DNA of 6,089 nt from CAUZEO01 sp963578625 (lineage in GTDB: Bacteria; Verrucomicrobiota; Kiritimatiellia; SLOV01): the NCBI GenBank assembly GCA_963578625.1, contig CAUZEO010000325.1:1-6089 (forward strand), read 5' to 3'. Position numbers and translations under genes: made by a program. The notes under the pieces are model-generated. The model made no database searches. It had not been told where the DNA came from and worked only from the letters and a program-made list of their open reading frames with translations. Below are positions 1 to 5,206 of the stretch, in pieces (position 1 is the stretch's first letter; every line of letters begins with the position of its first letter).

Positions 1-678
1 ACATTCCTTTATTGGCACGTCGCCCTCGCCGAGGACGCAGGCCTTCCAGAACCCCTGTGCATCCCTTTTTACGTCTTTCAGGTGCACCTGGAAAGCTTTA
101 TGTGCCGTCCGGCGTACCCCATCCAGAGGATCCTCTCCGCCGGTGCTTCGAAAATTCCCAATGTCCACCATGAAGCCGAAATTTGGTGAATTCAGTTCAG
201 ATTCGTAATAGAGGAGGTGTTCGGAGTTCGCCGCGATGCCGCCGTGATCCTCCAGGGCAAGCCTCACCCCGCGGGCCGCAGCGTATTCGTTGCACTCGCG
301 GAAACAGTCAACGGCGTATTCCCTGGCTTCATCGAATGTAACCTCGAGGCCTCCACCTCCACCGAAAATGCGCAACACGTCCGTGCCCAACCGTTGCGCA
401 TTGTCCACGGCATGGTTCACTTTCTCAACTTCCTCCGCGCGGCGATCCGCATCCGGAAAGGCGAAATTGTTTGCCACAATGTATCCGGACAATTTCAAGT
501 TTGCGTCCTTGAGCCATGCTGGGACCGATGCGAGTTCATTGACTTCATCGTCCCAGTAGTATCCCAGTTCAACGCCTTCCAGGCCCAGTGATCCGGCATA
601 GGCAATGAAATCCTTCACCGTCATCCCACTGTCCTTAAATAGCCGGTGTGCACTGTAAATGGTCATGCTTTGTTGCAT
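1..678 (-). CDS. Sugar phosphate isomerase/epimerase (xylose isomerase-like TIM barrel), partial at 3' end
   Basis: The minus-strand frame is open from an ATG at 678 to the window edge, giving the first 226 residues; the C-terminus lies outside. It reads as an AP-endonuclease-2/xylose-isomerase-like TIM barrel. Likely metal and catalytic positions are Glu143 (in LEDHGG), Asp172 (in MVDIGNF) and His199 (in FQVHLKD), in the usual order of this fold; the GEGDVP segment near residue 217 is also typical of the family. Members isomerise or epimerise sugars or act on related keto acids; the substrate cannot be read from sequence. A purine-rich AAGGGGGCG stands a few bases before the ATG. The gene begins 25 nt after the dehydrogenase stop codon, so the two are probably cotranscribed. 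The fold assignment is firm and the reaction is not. A full barrel is normally about 260-300 residues, so some 40-70 are missing. Confidence 0.85.
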   Translation of the reverse strand, partial: MQQSMTIYSAHRLFKDSGMTVKDFIAYAGSLGLEGVELGYYWDDEVNELASVPAWLKDANLKLSGYIVANNFAFPDADRRAEEVEKVNHAVDNAQRLGTDVLRIFGGGGGLEVTFDEAREYAVDCFRECNEYAAARGVRLALEDHGGIAANSEHLLYYESELNSPNFGFMVDIGNFRSTGGEDPLDGVRRTAHKAFQVHLKDVKRDAQGFWKACVLGEGDVPIKEC

Positions 679-703
679 GGTATCGCCCCCTTTGTTCAAA
701 GTT

Positions 704-1711
704 TCAACTCTCACTTTCCCGCGTCCACCGAAATACGATGCCCAGATTGAATTCGGAACCTGTATCCAATAACTTGTAACCCTCCAGCAAGTCATCGGGC
801 GCATGGAGCCGGTGCGTGATCAGCGGAGCGATTCGGATCGTTCGCGATCGAATGTTTGATATCGCGTCCAGCATATCCTGTTGATCCTGGCCGATGGTGG
901 TCTTGATCGTGATTTCGCGGATCTTGATCGCATCGAGATCAATGGCGCACCGGTCTTTGTCGAAGTATTGCGCCTGCAGCAGCAGGCGGCTTCCCCGTTT
1001 CATTTTTTGTACCATGGCGTCGATCGTTGGCGTGTGTCCTGTCGTGTCGTACAGCGCATCGAAACCGTCCGGGGCCACTTCCGTTAAATTCGGTTCGAAA
1101 TCGTACTCGTCGTGCGAGAACGCAGGGACTCCCAGGCTGTTGGCCAGCGCGCGCCGGGCAGGATCCTTCTCCAGCAATACCGGATGCGCCTGCCGCAATG
1201 CTGCCCACTGGGCCGCGCAGAATCCAATGATACCTGCCCCGATGATCATTACCTTTTCGTGCCGGGAAATCTCCAGAAACCTAATGCCCCGGTTGGCGAC
1301 GGCGGCCAGGACGGTGAAAGAAAGTGTTTCAAGTTCGAACGGATCCGGGCGCTTGGCGCTGAGAAATGTATATCCCGCGGGACGGCTTACGGAGTACCCG
1401 ACATGCGCACCCCACATACTGTGGATTTCTTGTTCCCGCCAACGGTTTCCGGATCCGTAAACAATGTCCCCCACAGTAAAATCCTGCATGTCCCGCCCGA
1501 CGGACTCAACCACGCCGATGCGATGGTAGCCGGGAACGCACGGGAACTGCGTGCCGATGTGCTTGCCCCGCAAAATCCACCGCTCCGTACCCGGGGAAAT
1601 GGCAGACACCAGCGTGCGTACGCACATCTCGTCCGCCTCGGGCTCGGGGATTGTCAGCTCGGTTACCGCGTATTGGTTCTCATTCGGAAAGAACAGTGCA
1701 TGTGTGTTCAT
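704..1711 (-). CDS. Zinc-type medium-chain dehydrogenase (MDR superfamily, SxISPGTE type)
   Basis: This is a complete 335-residue MDR (alcohol/polyol dehydrogenase-like) protein. The N-terminal GroES-like domain carries SAISPGTE at residues 37-44, where classical zinc alcohol dehydrogenases have their catalytic Cys, and PGYHRIGVVESVG at about 60-72, where they have GHE. The Rossmann fold begins at about 153 with GAGIIG (158-163), followed by acidic residues Glu181 and Asp183 in VLLEKDP, which favours NAD(H) over NADP(H). The four-Cys structural zinc lobe is absent. The length fits this subfamily, which includes BchC-like and sugar-associated dehydrogenases. The ATG at 1711 has AGGTGA six bases upstream, placed inside the end of the preceding gene, whose stop is only 3 nt away; this implies translational coupling. 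Its placement beside a sugar isomerase suggests oxidation of a sugar or polyol. The family is secure and the substrate is inference. Confidence 0.88.
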   Translation of the reverse strand: MNTHALFFPNENQYAVTELTIPEPEADEMCVRTLVSAISPGTERWILRGKHIGTQFPCVPGYHRIGVVESVGRDMQDFTVGDIVYGSGNRWREQEIHSMWGAHVGYSVSRPAGYTFLSAKRPDPFELETLSFTVLAAVANRGIRFLEISRHEKVMIIGAGIIGFCAAQWAALRQAHPVLLEKDPARRALANSLGVPAFSHDEYDFEPNLTEVAPDGFDALYDTTGHTPTIDAMVQKMKRGSRLLLQAQYFDKDRCAIDLDAIKIREITIKTTIGQDQQDMLDAISNIRSRTIRIAPLITHRLHAPDDLLEGYKLLDTGSEFNLGIVFRWTRESES

Positions 1712-1714
1712 GTG

Positions 1715-2068
1715 TCACCTGTTCCGCATGGCTCGACACGATATGGCGCGGAATTCTTGCTCCCAGAGATTTCGAATCACTGCCTTGACGACCTGCATCT
1801 GCAGTTCCATGGGAATGGAGACGGTCCCCCGGTACCCGCTGGTGGCGCCGCAGAAATTGTAGGCGAGCGGGTGGAGCACCATGCCGCCTGTCTGATCGGC
1901 CGCCAGGGCGCCCGCGCCGGCCGCCACATACATGTCGGTCCCCATGGGAAGATTCGGGCCGTGGCATTCCTGGGTGCCGACGGGAAAGGATGCCACGTCG
2001 GAGTCCTTGATCCCGTCGAACAACTCCGGCCAGGTAAATTCGTCAACCAATGCTTTCTTGCGGGGCAT
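1715..2068 (-). CDS. Creatininase-family protein, C-terminally truncated (117 aa)
   Basis: The frame encodes 117 residues matching the N-terminal half of creatininase-family amidohydrolases (usually about 230-270 aa). The segment PVGTQECHGPNLPMGTD contains Glu34, His36 and Asp45, which coincide in number with three metal ligands of Pseudomonas creatininase, and GYRGTVSIP resembles the family's FPGTxSL segment. Similarity ends after EQEFRAIS; the frame closes with CRAMRNR and a stop. The expected NGHxxN region holding the other metal ligands (His120 and Glu122 in creatininase) is absent, and I do not see it in another frame before the dehydrogenase starts 3 nt later. GGAAG lies 8 nt before the ATG. 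The gene is probably a remnant of a C-terminal deletion that joined it to the dehydrogenase, and probably not an active enzyme by itself. A functional short form cannot be excluded. Confidence 0.75.
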   Translation of the reverse strand: MPRKKALVDEFTWPELFDGIKDSDVASFPVGTQECHGPNLPMGTDMYVAAGAGALAADQTGGMVLHPLAYNFCGATSGYRGTVSIPMELQMQVVKAVIRNLWEQEFRAISCRAMRNR

Positions 2069-2141
2069 TTTCGTTTCTTCCGGAATTCGGTTTGAAGCAG
2101 AACATTCCTACCAATCCTCATCTTTCACACATTTCTGCTTT

Positions 2142-2222
2142 CGAGCGACAAAAAGCGTGAAAAAGAAAAAATAAAAAGCCCGGTGGGAGCGAGAACAGAG
2201 CTTCGCTCGCTGTTCCCTCCGT
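2142..2222. repeat. Short hairpin repeat related to the long palindrome at 2924-3104
   Basis: The core arms 2186-2202 and 2206-2221 pair around a TTC loop with small bulges. On the plus strand the hairpin is preceded by GTG, six A, G, six A, T, five A, GCCC. The palindrome at 2924-3104, read on the minus strand, has the same layout: GTG, five A, G, four A, TAGC, GCCC, then a GAGCGA-led hairpin. The shared order suggests one dispersed repeat family with this copy shortened or diverged. It begins just past the stop codon of the DUF3604-like gene. The match is by eye and imperfect. Confidence 0.5.
2160..2221 (-). terminator. Possible rho-independent terminator after the DUF3604-like gene
   Basis: Reading the minus strand past the stop at 2226, a GC-rich bulged hairpin (2221-2186) is followed after seven bases (2185-2179) by T-rich sequence of runs of five and six T (2178-2160). 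This is the right order and strand for a terminator separating the DUF3604-like gene from the creatininase/dehydrogenase/isomerase group. The stem is imperfect and the T tract does not directly abut it, so termination is only a possibility; the same bases also fit the repeat family described separately. Confidence 0.4.
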
Positions 2223-2225
2223 GAG

Positions 2226-2918
2226 CTATTTCGAAAACCAAATCGGACTCGACCAGGCCATCTGATCGTTCGCCTGGCGGATCCGCAGGCGGTAGAAATC
2301 CGTTTCGGCGCCGCTGCCTTCATCGTCCACGACGTTTGACCAACGGAAGTCGTACTCCGGAACCGCGCGGCAGAATCGTACGTTTTCCCAGTACAGTCCT
2401 CGCAGGCTGTGCACGCGGGAGCCACGCATAAGCTCCTCCAGGGTATGCGCATAGTGGCACCCATTGACTCCCAGGTTGATCACTTCTTTTGCAGGCATTC
2501 GCACGGTCAGATTCACGGCCTGCGGTTCCGCCGTGAACTCTTCCTTGATCTGGTGCATTCGGCTCCGCCACGCACACGAGGAGTCGTCCACATGTTCAAT
2601 ATGGTGCGGCAGGTCCGGCTCTTCGAACACCTCATTGAAAAGCGAAACGATCCGCGGGCCATGAAAACAGGGTTCGACGGATTCCTGGCATCCGGAGGGC
2701 ACGCGGACTACGGCATCCCAGTCCACCGTCTGCCCGCCCCGAAGCCGGCCCCATTCGATGCGCAACTTCGCCCTGATGATCCCGTCCGGCACCGGTGTCA
2801 CCGTTCGGGAACCTCGCCAGTGCGCGATGCACTCTTCGTTTCGCAAAAGAGCGACGGTGTCGATGAAATCACACGCATCGATGTCCATACGTATCTCACG
2901 GCCTGCTGCGTCCTCCAT
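2226..2918 (-). CDS. C-terminal portion of a PHP/DUF3604-type protein, probably 5'-truncated
   Basis: From the ATG at 2918 this frame gives 230 residues. The end, FYRLRIRQANDQMAWSSPIW, matches the closing motif I associate with DUF3604/PHP-domain (CehA/McbA-like) metallohydrolases, and the beginning (AAGREIRMD, then VALLRNEE) resembles the beta-rich segment after their PHP barrel. No PHP metal-binding histidine motifs precede it, and the normal N-terminal several hundred residues are absent from the window. The frame stays open upstream to 3023, but that part lies inside the long inverted repeat (2924-3104) and its residues look like read-through, so I start at 2918; another ATG is at 2888. 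Neither has a convincing Shine-Dalgarno site. It is best read as the surviving 3' part of a gene broken at the repeat. No catalytic role can be assigned. A stand-alone binding domain is the alternative. Confidence 0.55.
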   Translation of the reverse strand: MEDAAGREIRMDIDACDFIDTVALLRNEECIAHWRGSRTVTPVPDGIIRAKLRIEWGRLRGGQTVDWDAVVRVPSGCQESVEPCFHGPRIVSLFNEVFEEPDLPHHIEHVDDSSCAWRSRMHQIKEEFTAEPQAVNLTVRMPAKEVINLGVNGCHYAHTLEELMRGSRVHSLRGLYWENVRFCRAVPEYDFRWSNVVDDEGSGAETDFYRLRIRQANDQMAWSSPIWFSK

Positions 2919-2923
2919 GGCGT

Positions 2924-3104
2924 CACCGCCGAGTTTGCTCGGTGGAGCGAGTGATTTTGCACTACTACTCGCGAAAAAAGAAAACTTGAGCCCGCGAGGA
3001 GCGATGGAGGAGCACCGCTCCACCTTCGCTCTAATTGGGCGCTATTTTCTTTTTCACTTTCCGTAGTGCAGAATCCCGTTCCCCACCGAACAAGTTCGGT
3101 GGGG
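2924..3104. repeat. Long imperfect inverted repeat (MITE-like hairpin element)
   Basis: The arms 2924-3013 and 3017-3104 are reverse complements at roughly 70 percent by eye, around a 3-nt loop (ACC, 3014-3016). Landmarks shared by both arms, outside to inside, are a TCGGTGG end palindrome, GCACTAC, an A-rich stretch (five or six A, G, four A), GCCC, and a GAGCGA-led 15-bp core stem (2999-3013 with 3017-3031, two mismatches). The right end is an 11-bp perfect palindrome (3081-3091 with 3094-3104); the left end (2924-2945) is its diverged counterpart. No transposase frame lies inside and I see no target-site duplication. The form fits a non-autonomous MITE or another structured repeat. It sits between divergent gene groups at the broken start of the DUF3604-like gene. 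Confidence 0.75.
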
Positions 3105-3299
3105 TCTGGGCCCCAGCAAGCAAAAGGCAAAATCCGCACTTTCAAGGGATTCCTGAGAACTTGTTAGTTAGTCCAGTCCGATTTGTGGGTAAAGAGCAGG
3201 GCAAGCCTTTGGGGGTTCGCCATCGTCGGCTTGCAATTGTGATTAACATCATTTTCCTGTAGAGTGCCAAGCCATCAATTTTCCCGCATTACTCCGCAA
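3105..3299. other. Divergent intergenic region right of the palindrome
   Basis: This stretch, together with the palindrome, separates the minus-strand genes from the plus-strand phosphonate group, so the permease promoter should lie here. I see no convincing -35/-10 pair. A weak 6-bp inverted repeat (CAAGCC near 3202 with GGCTTG near 3228, about 20-nt loop) is the only structure noticed, and CTGGG/CCCAG (3107-3117) is a tiny palindrome. No gene or known riboswitch is recognised. The first possible permease start is a GTG at 3264. Confidence 0.4.
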
Positions 3300-4208
3300 A
3301 TGACTTTCACCGCTGTCCTACTGATCCTCTTCTCTGTTTTCGTTCATGTGGGATGGAACCTGGTCGGGAAACAGGCCCATCCGGCGACTGCGCTTTTCCT
3401 GGGTTCGGCGGCAGTGGATTTTATCTGCAAAATTCCGATTCTTATCTGGGCATGGCGGTTCTACGCGGACCTGCCGGCGCAGGTGTGGGTCGCCGTGGTT
3501 TTCACCGGTGCATGCCAGGCCATTTATTTTATCGGTCTGGCCGGGGCCTACCGCACGGGCGATTTGTCCGTCGCTTATCCCCTGGCGCGATCCATCGCGC
3601 CAATGCTCGTTGTTTTGGCGGCGATTCCCCTGGGCCGGGCGGAGCATATCAGCACATTCTGCACAATGGGGATCCTGCTGATTCTGTCGGGGGGATTGCT
3701 GCTGCCGATGAAGCGCCTCGGCGAACTGCGGCTTGCAAATTACCTGAATGCCTGCTGCGTGTGTGCGCTGCTCGCGGCGCTGGGGACGGCCGGCTACTCG
3801 CTGCTGGACGATTTCGCGCTCCGGGCGATGAGAGATCAATCCGCCCCTTCGTTCGGCGTGTGGAGTGCCGTGTTGGTTTATGTACCTGTTCAGTCAATGA
3901 GCACCCTGTTCTGGTTGGGATCCTACGTGCTGCTGAATCCCAGGGAACGTGTCGAGATCCCCACGGTGATTCGAACCCGGAAAACGGCCGTGATCTTGAC
4001 GGGCATCGGATTCTTTGTCGGATACTTCCCGGTGCTGGCTGCACTGGCCTATGTCTCTGAAGTCAGCTATGCCGTAGCTTTCCGGCAGCTCAGTATCCCC
4101 CTCGGCGCGCTACTGGGGGTCGTTTTTCTGCGTGAACCCGGTTACCCGACCAAGTTTATAGGCGCCGGGCTGATTTTCATGGGCGGAATGATGGTGGCGC
4201 TGGGATAG
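3300..4208 (+). CDS. EamA/DMT-superfamily permease, phosphonate-associated DUF6 type
   Basis: This 302-residue inner-membrane protein has about ten hydrophobic helices (approximate spans 3-21, 31-50, 61-80, 97-113, 119-136, 148-169, 187-208, 229-250, 254-274, 284-301), the two five-helix EamA halves of a drug/metabolite transporter. YRTGDLSVAYPLARS at 84-98 is the typical end of helix 3 and loop before helix 4, and SYAVAFRQLSIPLGALLGVVFLRE in the second half is its counterpart. It lies directly upstream of phnX and phnW on the same strand. A DUF6-like family named for this setting (TIGR03340, phosphonate utilization associated membrane protein) is known, and this protein probably belongs to it. 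Transport of 2-aminoethylphosphonate or a product is inference. The frame is also open from a GTG at 3264; neither start has a clear Shine-Dalgarno site, and I prefer the ATG at 3300 because the first helix begins there. Confidence 0.85.
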   Translation: MTFTAVLLILFSVFVHVGWNLVGKQAHPATALFLGSAAVDFICKIPILIWAWRFYADLPAQVWVAVVFTGACQAIYFIGLAGAYRTGDLSVAYPLARSIAPMLVVLAAIPLGRAEHISTFCTMGILLILSGGLLLPMKRLGELRLANYLNACCVCALLAALGTAGYSLLDDFALRAMRDQSAPSFGVWSAVLVYVPVQSMSTLFWLGSYVLLNPRERVEIPTVIRTRKTAVILTGIGFFVGYFPVLAALAYVSEVSYAVAFRQLSIPLGALLGVVFLREPGYPTKFIGAGLIFMGGMMVALG

Positions 4209-4212
4209 AACT

Positions 4213-4243
4213 CATTTTTCATTTTTCATTTTTCATTTTTTTT
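4213..4243. repeat. Heptamer tandem repeat (CATTTTT)
   Basis: Three exact copies of CATTTTT (4213-4233) are followed by a fourth whose T run is extended (4234-4243). The tract starts five bases after the permease stop codon. It has no GC hairpin in front, so it is not a standard terminator, although the T-rich strand could promote pausing. The tract is prone to slippage and copy number may vary between strains. Confidence 0.85.
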
Positions 4244-4290
4244 GTATGAAATAACCACGCAGGTGCTCGGTACCGCCGATCCCATTCAAG

Positions 4291-4311
4291 AATCGCAAAT
4301 CGAAAATCAAA
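4291..4311. repeat. Second 7-nt periodic tract (AATCGNA-like)
   Basis: Three consecutive heptamers, AATCGCA, AATCGAA and AATCAAA, stand in the same spacer as the CATTTTT tract, ending 34 bases before the phnX start. The units are degenerate, so the periodicity could be chance, but A-rich degenerate heptamers occur between genes in several bacterial groups. No coding or regulatory role can be assigned. Confidence 0.5.
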
Positions 4312-4330
4312 AGTGGCCCGAAGTTTCACT

Positions 4331-4345
4331 AGGAAGGCTGGAAGT
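4331..4345 (+). promoter_or_regulatory. Ribosome binding site of phnX
   Basis: AGGAAGG (4331-4337) is followed by GGAAG (4340-4344) and the ATG at 4346. The first site has the normal spacing and decides the start: the longer in-frame alternative, GTG at 4313, has no such site and adds 11 residues not expected before the HAD core. Confidence 0.75.
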
Positions 4346-5206
4346 ATGCAGAACCACGAAATACAACATGAGGCTCTTTGTGCCGACTCCCGCAGGGCCT
4401 ACACTGGCCCTCTTCGAGCTGCCCTGCTGGATTGGGCGGGAACGACCATGGACTACGGTTGCTATGCACCCGCCGTGGTGTTCATCGAAGTGTACCGGCG
4501 CCATGGCGTGGAGATCAGCATGGCGGAAGCGCGCATGCCGATGGGCGCTCACAAGAAAGTGCATATTCGGAAAATCTCGGAGATTCCCGAAGTCGCCGAA
4601 CGCTGGAAGTCGGTTCACGACCGGCCCAGCAACGAAGAGGATGTCGAGGCGATGTTTCAGGAGTTCATCCCGCTGCAGTGCGACTGCCTGGCGGAGTATG
4701 CGGACCTGATTCCGGGAACCCTCGAGACCGTGACCGCGATGCGGTCGCGGGGTTTGAAGATCGGGTCGACCACGGGATATTTGCCGGAAATGATGGAGAT
4801 CCTGTTGAAGGAGGCGAAAGAGCGAGGCTACGAACCGGATTCCACCGTCTGCGCCGGAGACGTTCCGGCGGGCCGGCCTGAGCCCTGGATGTGCTTGCGA
4901 AACGCAGAAATCCTGGGGGTGTATCCCATGGAGGCTATCGTCAAGATCGGTGATACGCTTCCCGATATCGAAGAGGGGCTCAACGCGGGCATGTGGACGA
5001 TCGGCCTGGCCAAAACGGGCAATGAACTCGGGTTGAACGAATCGGAAGTTTCTGCGCTTTCGGATCCTGAGTTGAATGCCAGGCTGAATCGGGCGCGCCA
5101 ACGCATGCGGGAAACAGGTGCGCACTACGTGGTGGACAGCATTGCGGATGTCATGCCCGCCCTGGACGAAATAGATGGGCGGCTGAAGGACGGAGAACGA
5201 CCGTAA
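4346..5206 (+). CDS. phnX: Phosphonoacetaldehyde hydrolase (phosphonatase)
   Basis: This 286-residue HAD-superfamily enzyme hydrolyses phosphonoacetaldehyde to acetaldehyde and phosphate, the second step of 2-aminoethylphosphonate breakdown, in the cytoplasm. Motif I is DWAGTTMD with nucleophile Asp29 and the Ala31 that marks phosphonatases in place of the usual second Asp. Lys70, in PMGAHKKVH of the cap domain, is the Schiff-base lysine: its distance from the nucleophile (41 residues) equals Asp12-Lys53 of the Bacillus cereus enzyme. STTGY (141-145) is motif II, Arg177 in GDVPAGRPEP corresponds to Arg160, and Asp203/Asp207 in GDTLPD correspond to Asp186/Asp190. All key residues are present, so the enzyme should be active. 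The N-terminus is about 17 residues longer than in B. cereus. The end overlaps the proposed phnW start by ten bases, indicating an operon. Unrelated long frames on the opposite strand are shadows of this gene. Confidence 0.96.
   Translation: MQNHEIQHEALCADSRRAYTGPLRAALLDWAGTTMDYGCYAPAVVFIEVYRRHGVEISMAEARMPMGAHKKVHIRKISEIPEVAERWKSVHDRPSNEEDVEAMFQEFIPLQCDCLAEYADLIPGTLETVTAMRSRGLKIGSTTGYLPEMMEILLKEAKERGYEPDSTVCAGDVPAGRPEPWMCLRNAEILGVYPMEAIVKIGDTLPDIEEGLNAGMWTIGLAKTGNELGLNESEVSALSDPELNARLNRARQRMRETGAHYVVDSIADVMPALDEIDGRLKDGERP
5186..5199 (+). promoter_or_regulatory. Ribosome binding site and probable ACG start of phnW
   Basis: AAGGA (5186-5190) lies inside the end of phnX, six bases before ACG at 5197-5199. 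No in-frame ATG, GTG or TTG lies between the phnX end region and the conserved TPGPLTTS. The next ones, GTG 5254 and ATG 5266, would delete that segment. Starting at ACG gives MTVKDKLLFTPGPLTTS, with spacing to TPGP like that of known PhnW proteins. One T>C change from ATG would explain it. Confidence 0.6.

Noticed and set aside
1112..2095. 327-codon plus-strand open frame
   Set aside because: It lies antisense to the dehydrogenase and creatininase-like genes, its translation is rich in Gly/Pro/His/Arg with no recognisable motif, and the opposite strand carries clear family signatures.
2919..3023. N-terminal extension of the DUF3604-like frame
   Set aside because: These 35 codons come from within the long inverted repeat; the residues (Ser/Phe/Ala-rich) show no similarity to the family, so the frame is probably open by chance.
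4234..4243. T run as a terminator of the permease gene
   Set aside because: No stable GC stem precedes it; the run belongs to the CATTTTT repeat tract.
4313..4345. GTG at 4313 as the phnX start
   Set aside because: There is no Shine-Dalgarno site before it, while ATG 4346 has a strong one; the extra 11 residues are not expected in PhnX.
4307..5125. 272-codon minus-strand open frame
   Set aside because: It is fully antisense to phnX, whose catalytic residues are all present; the frame is a GC-driven shadow.
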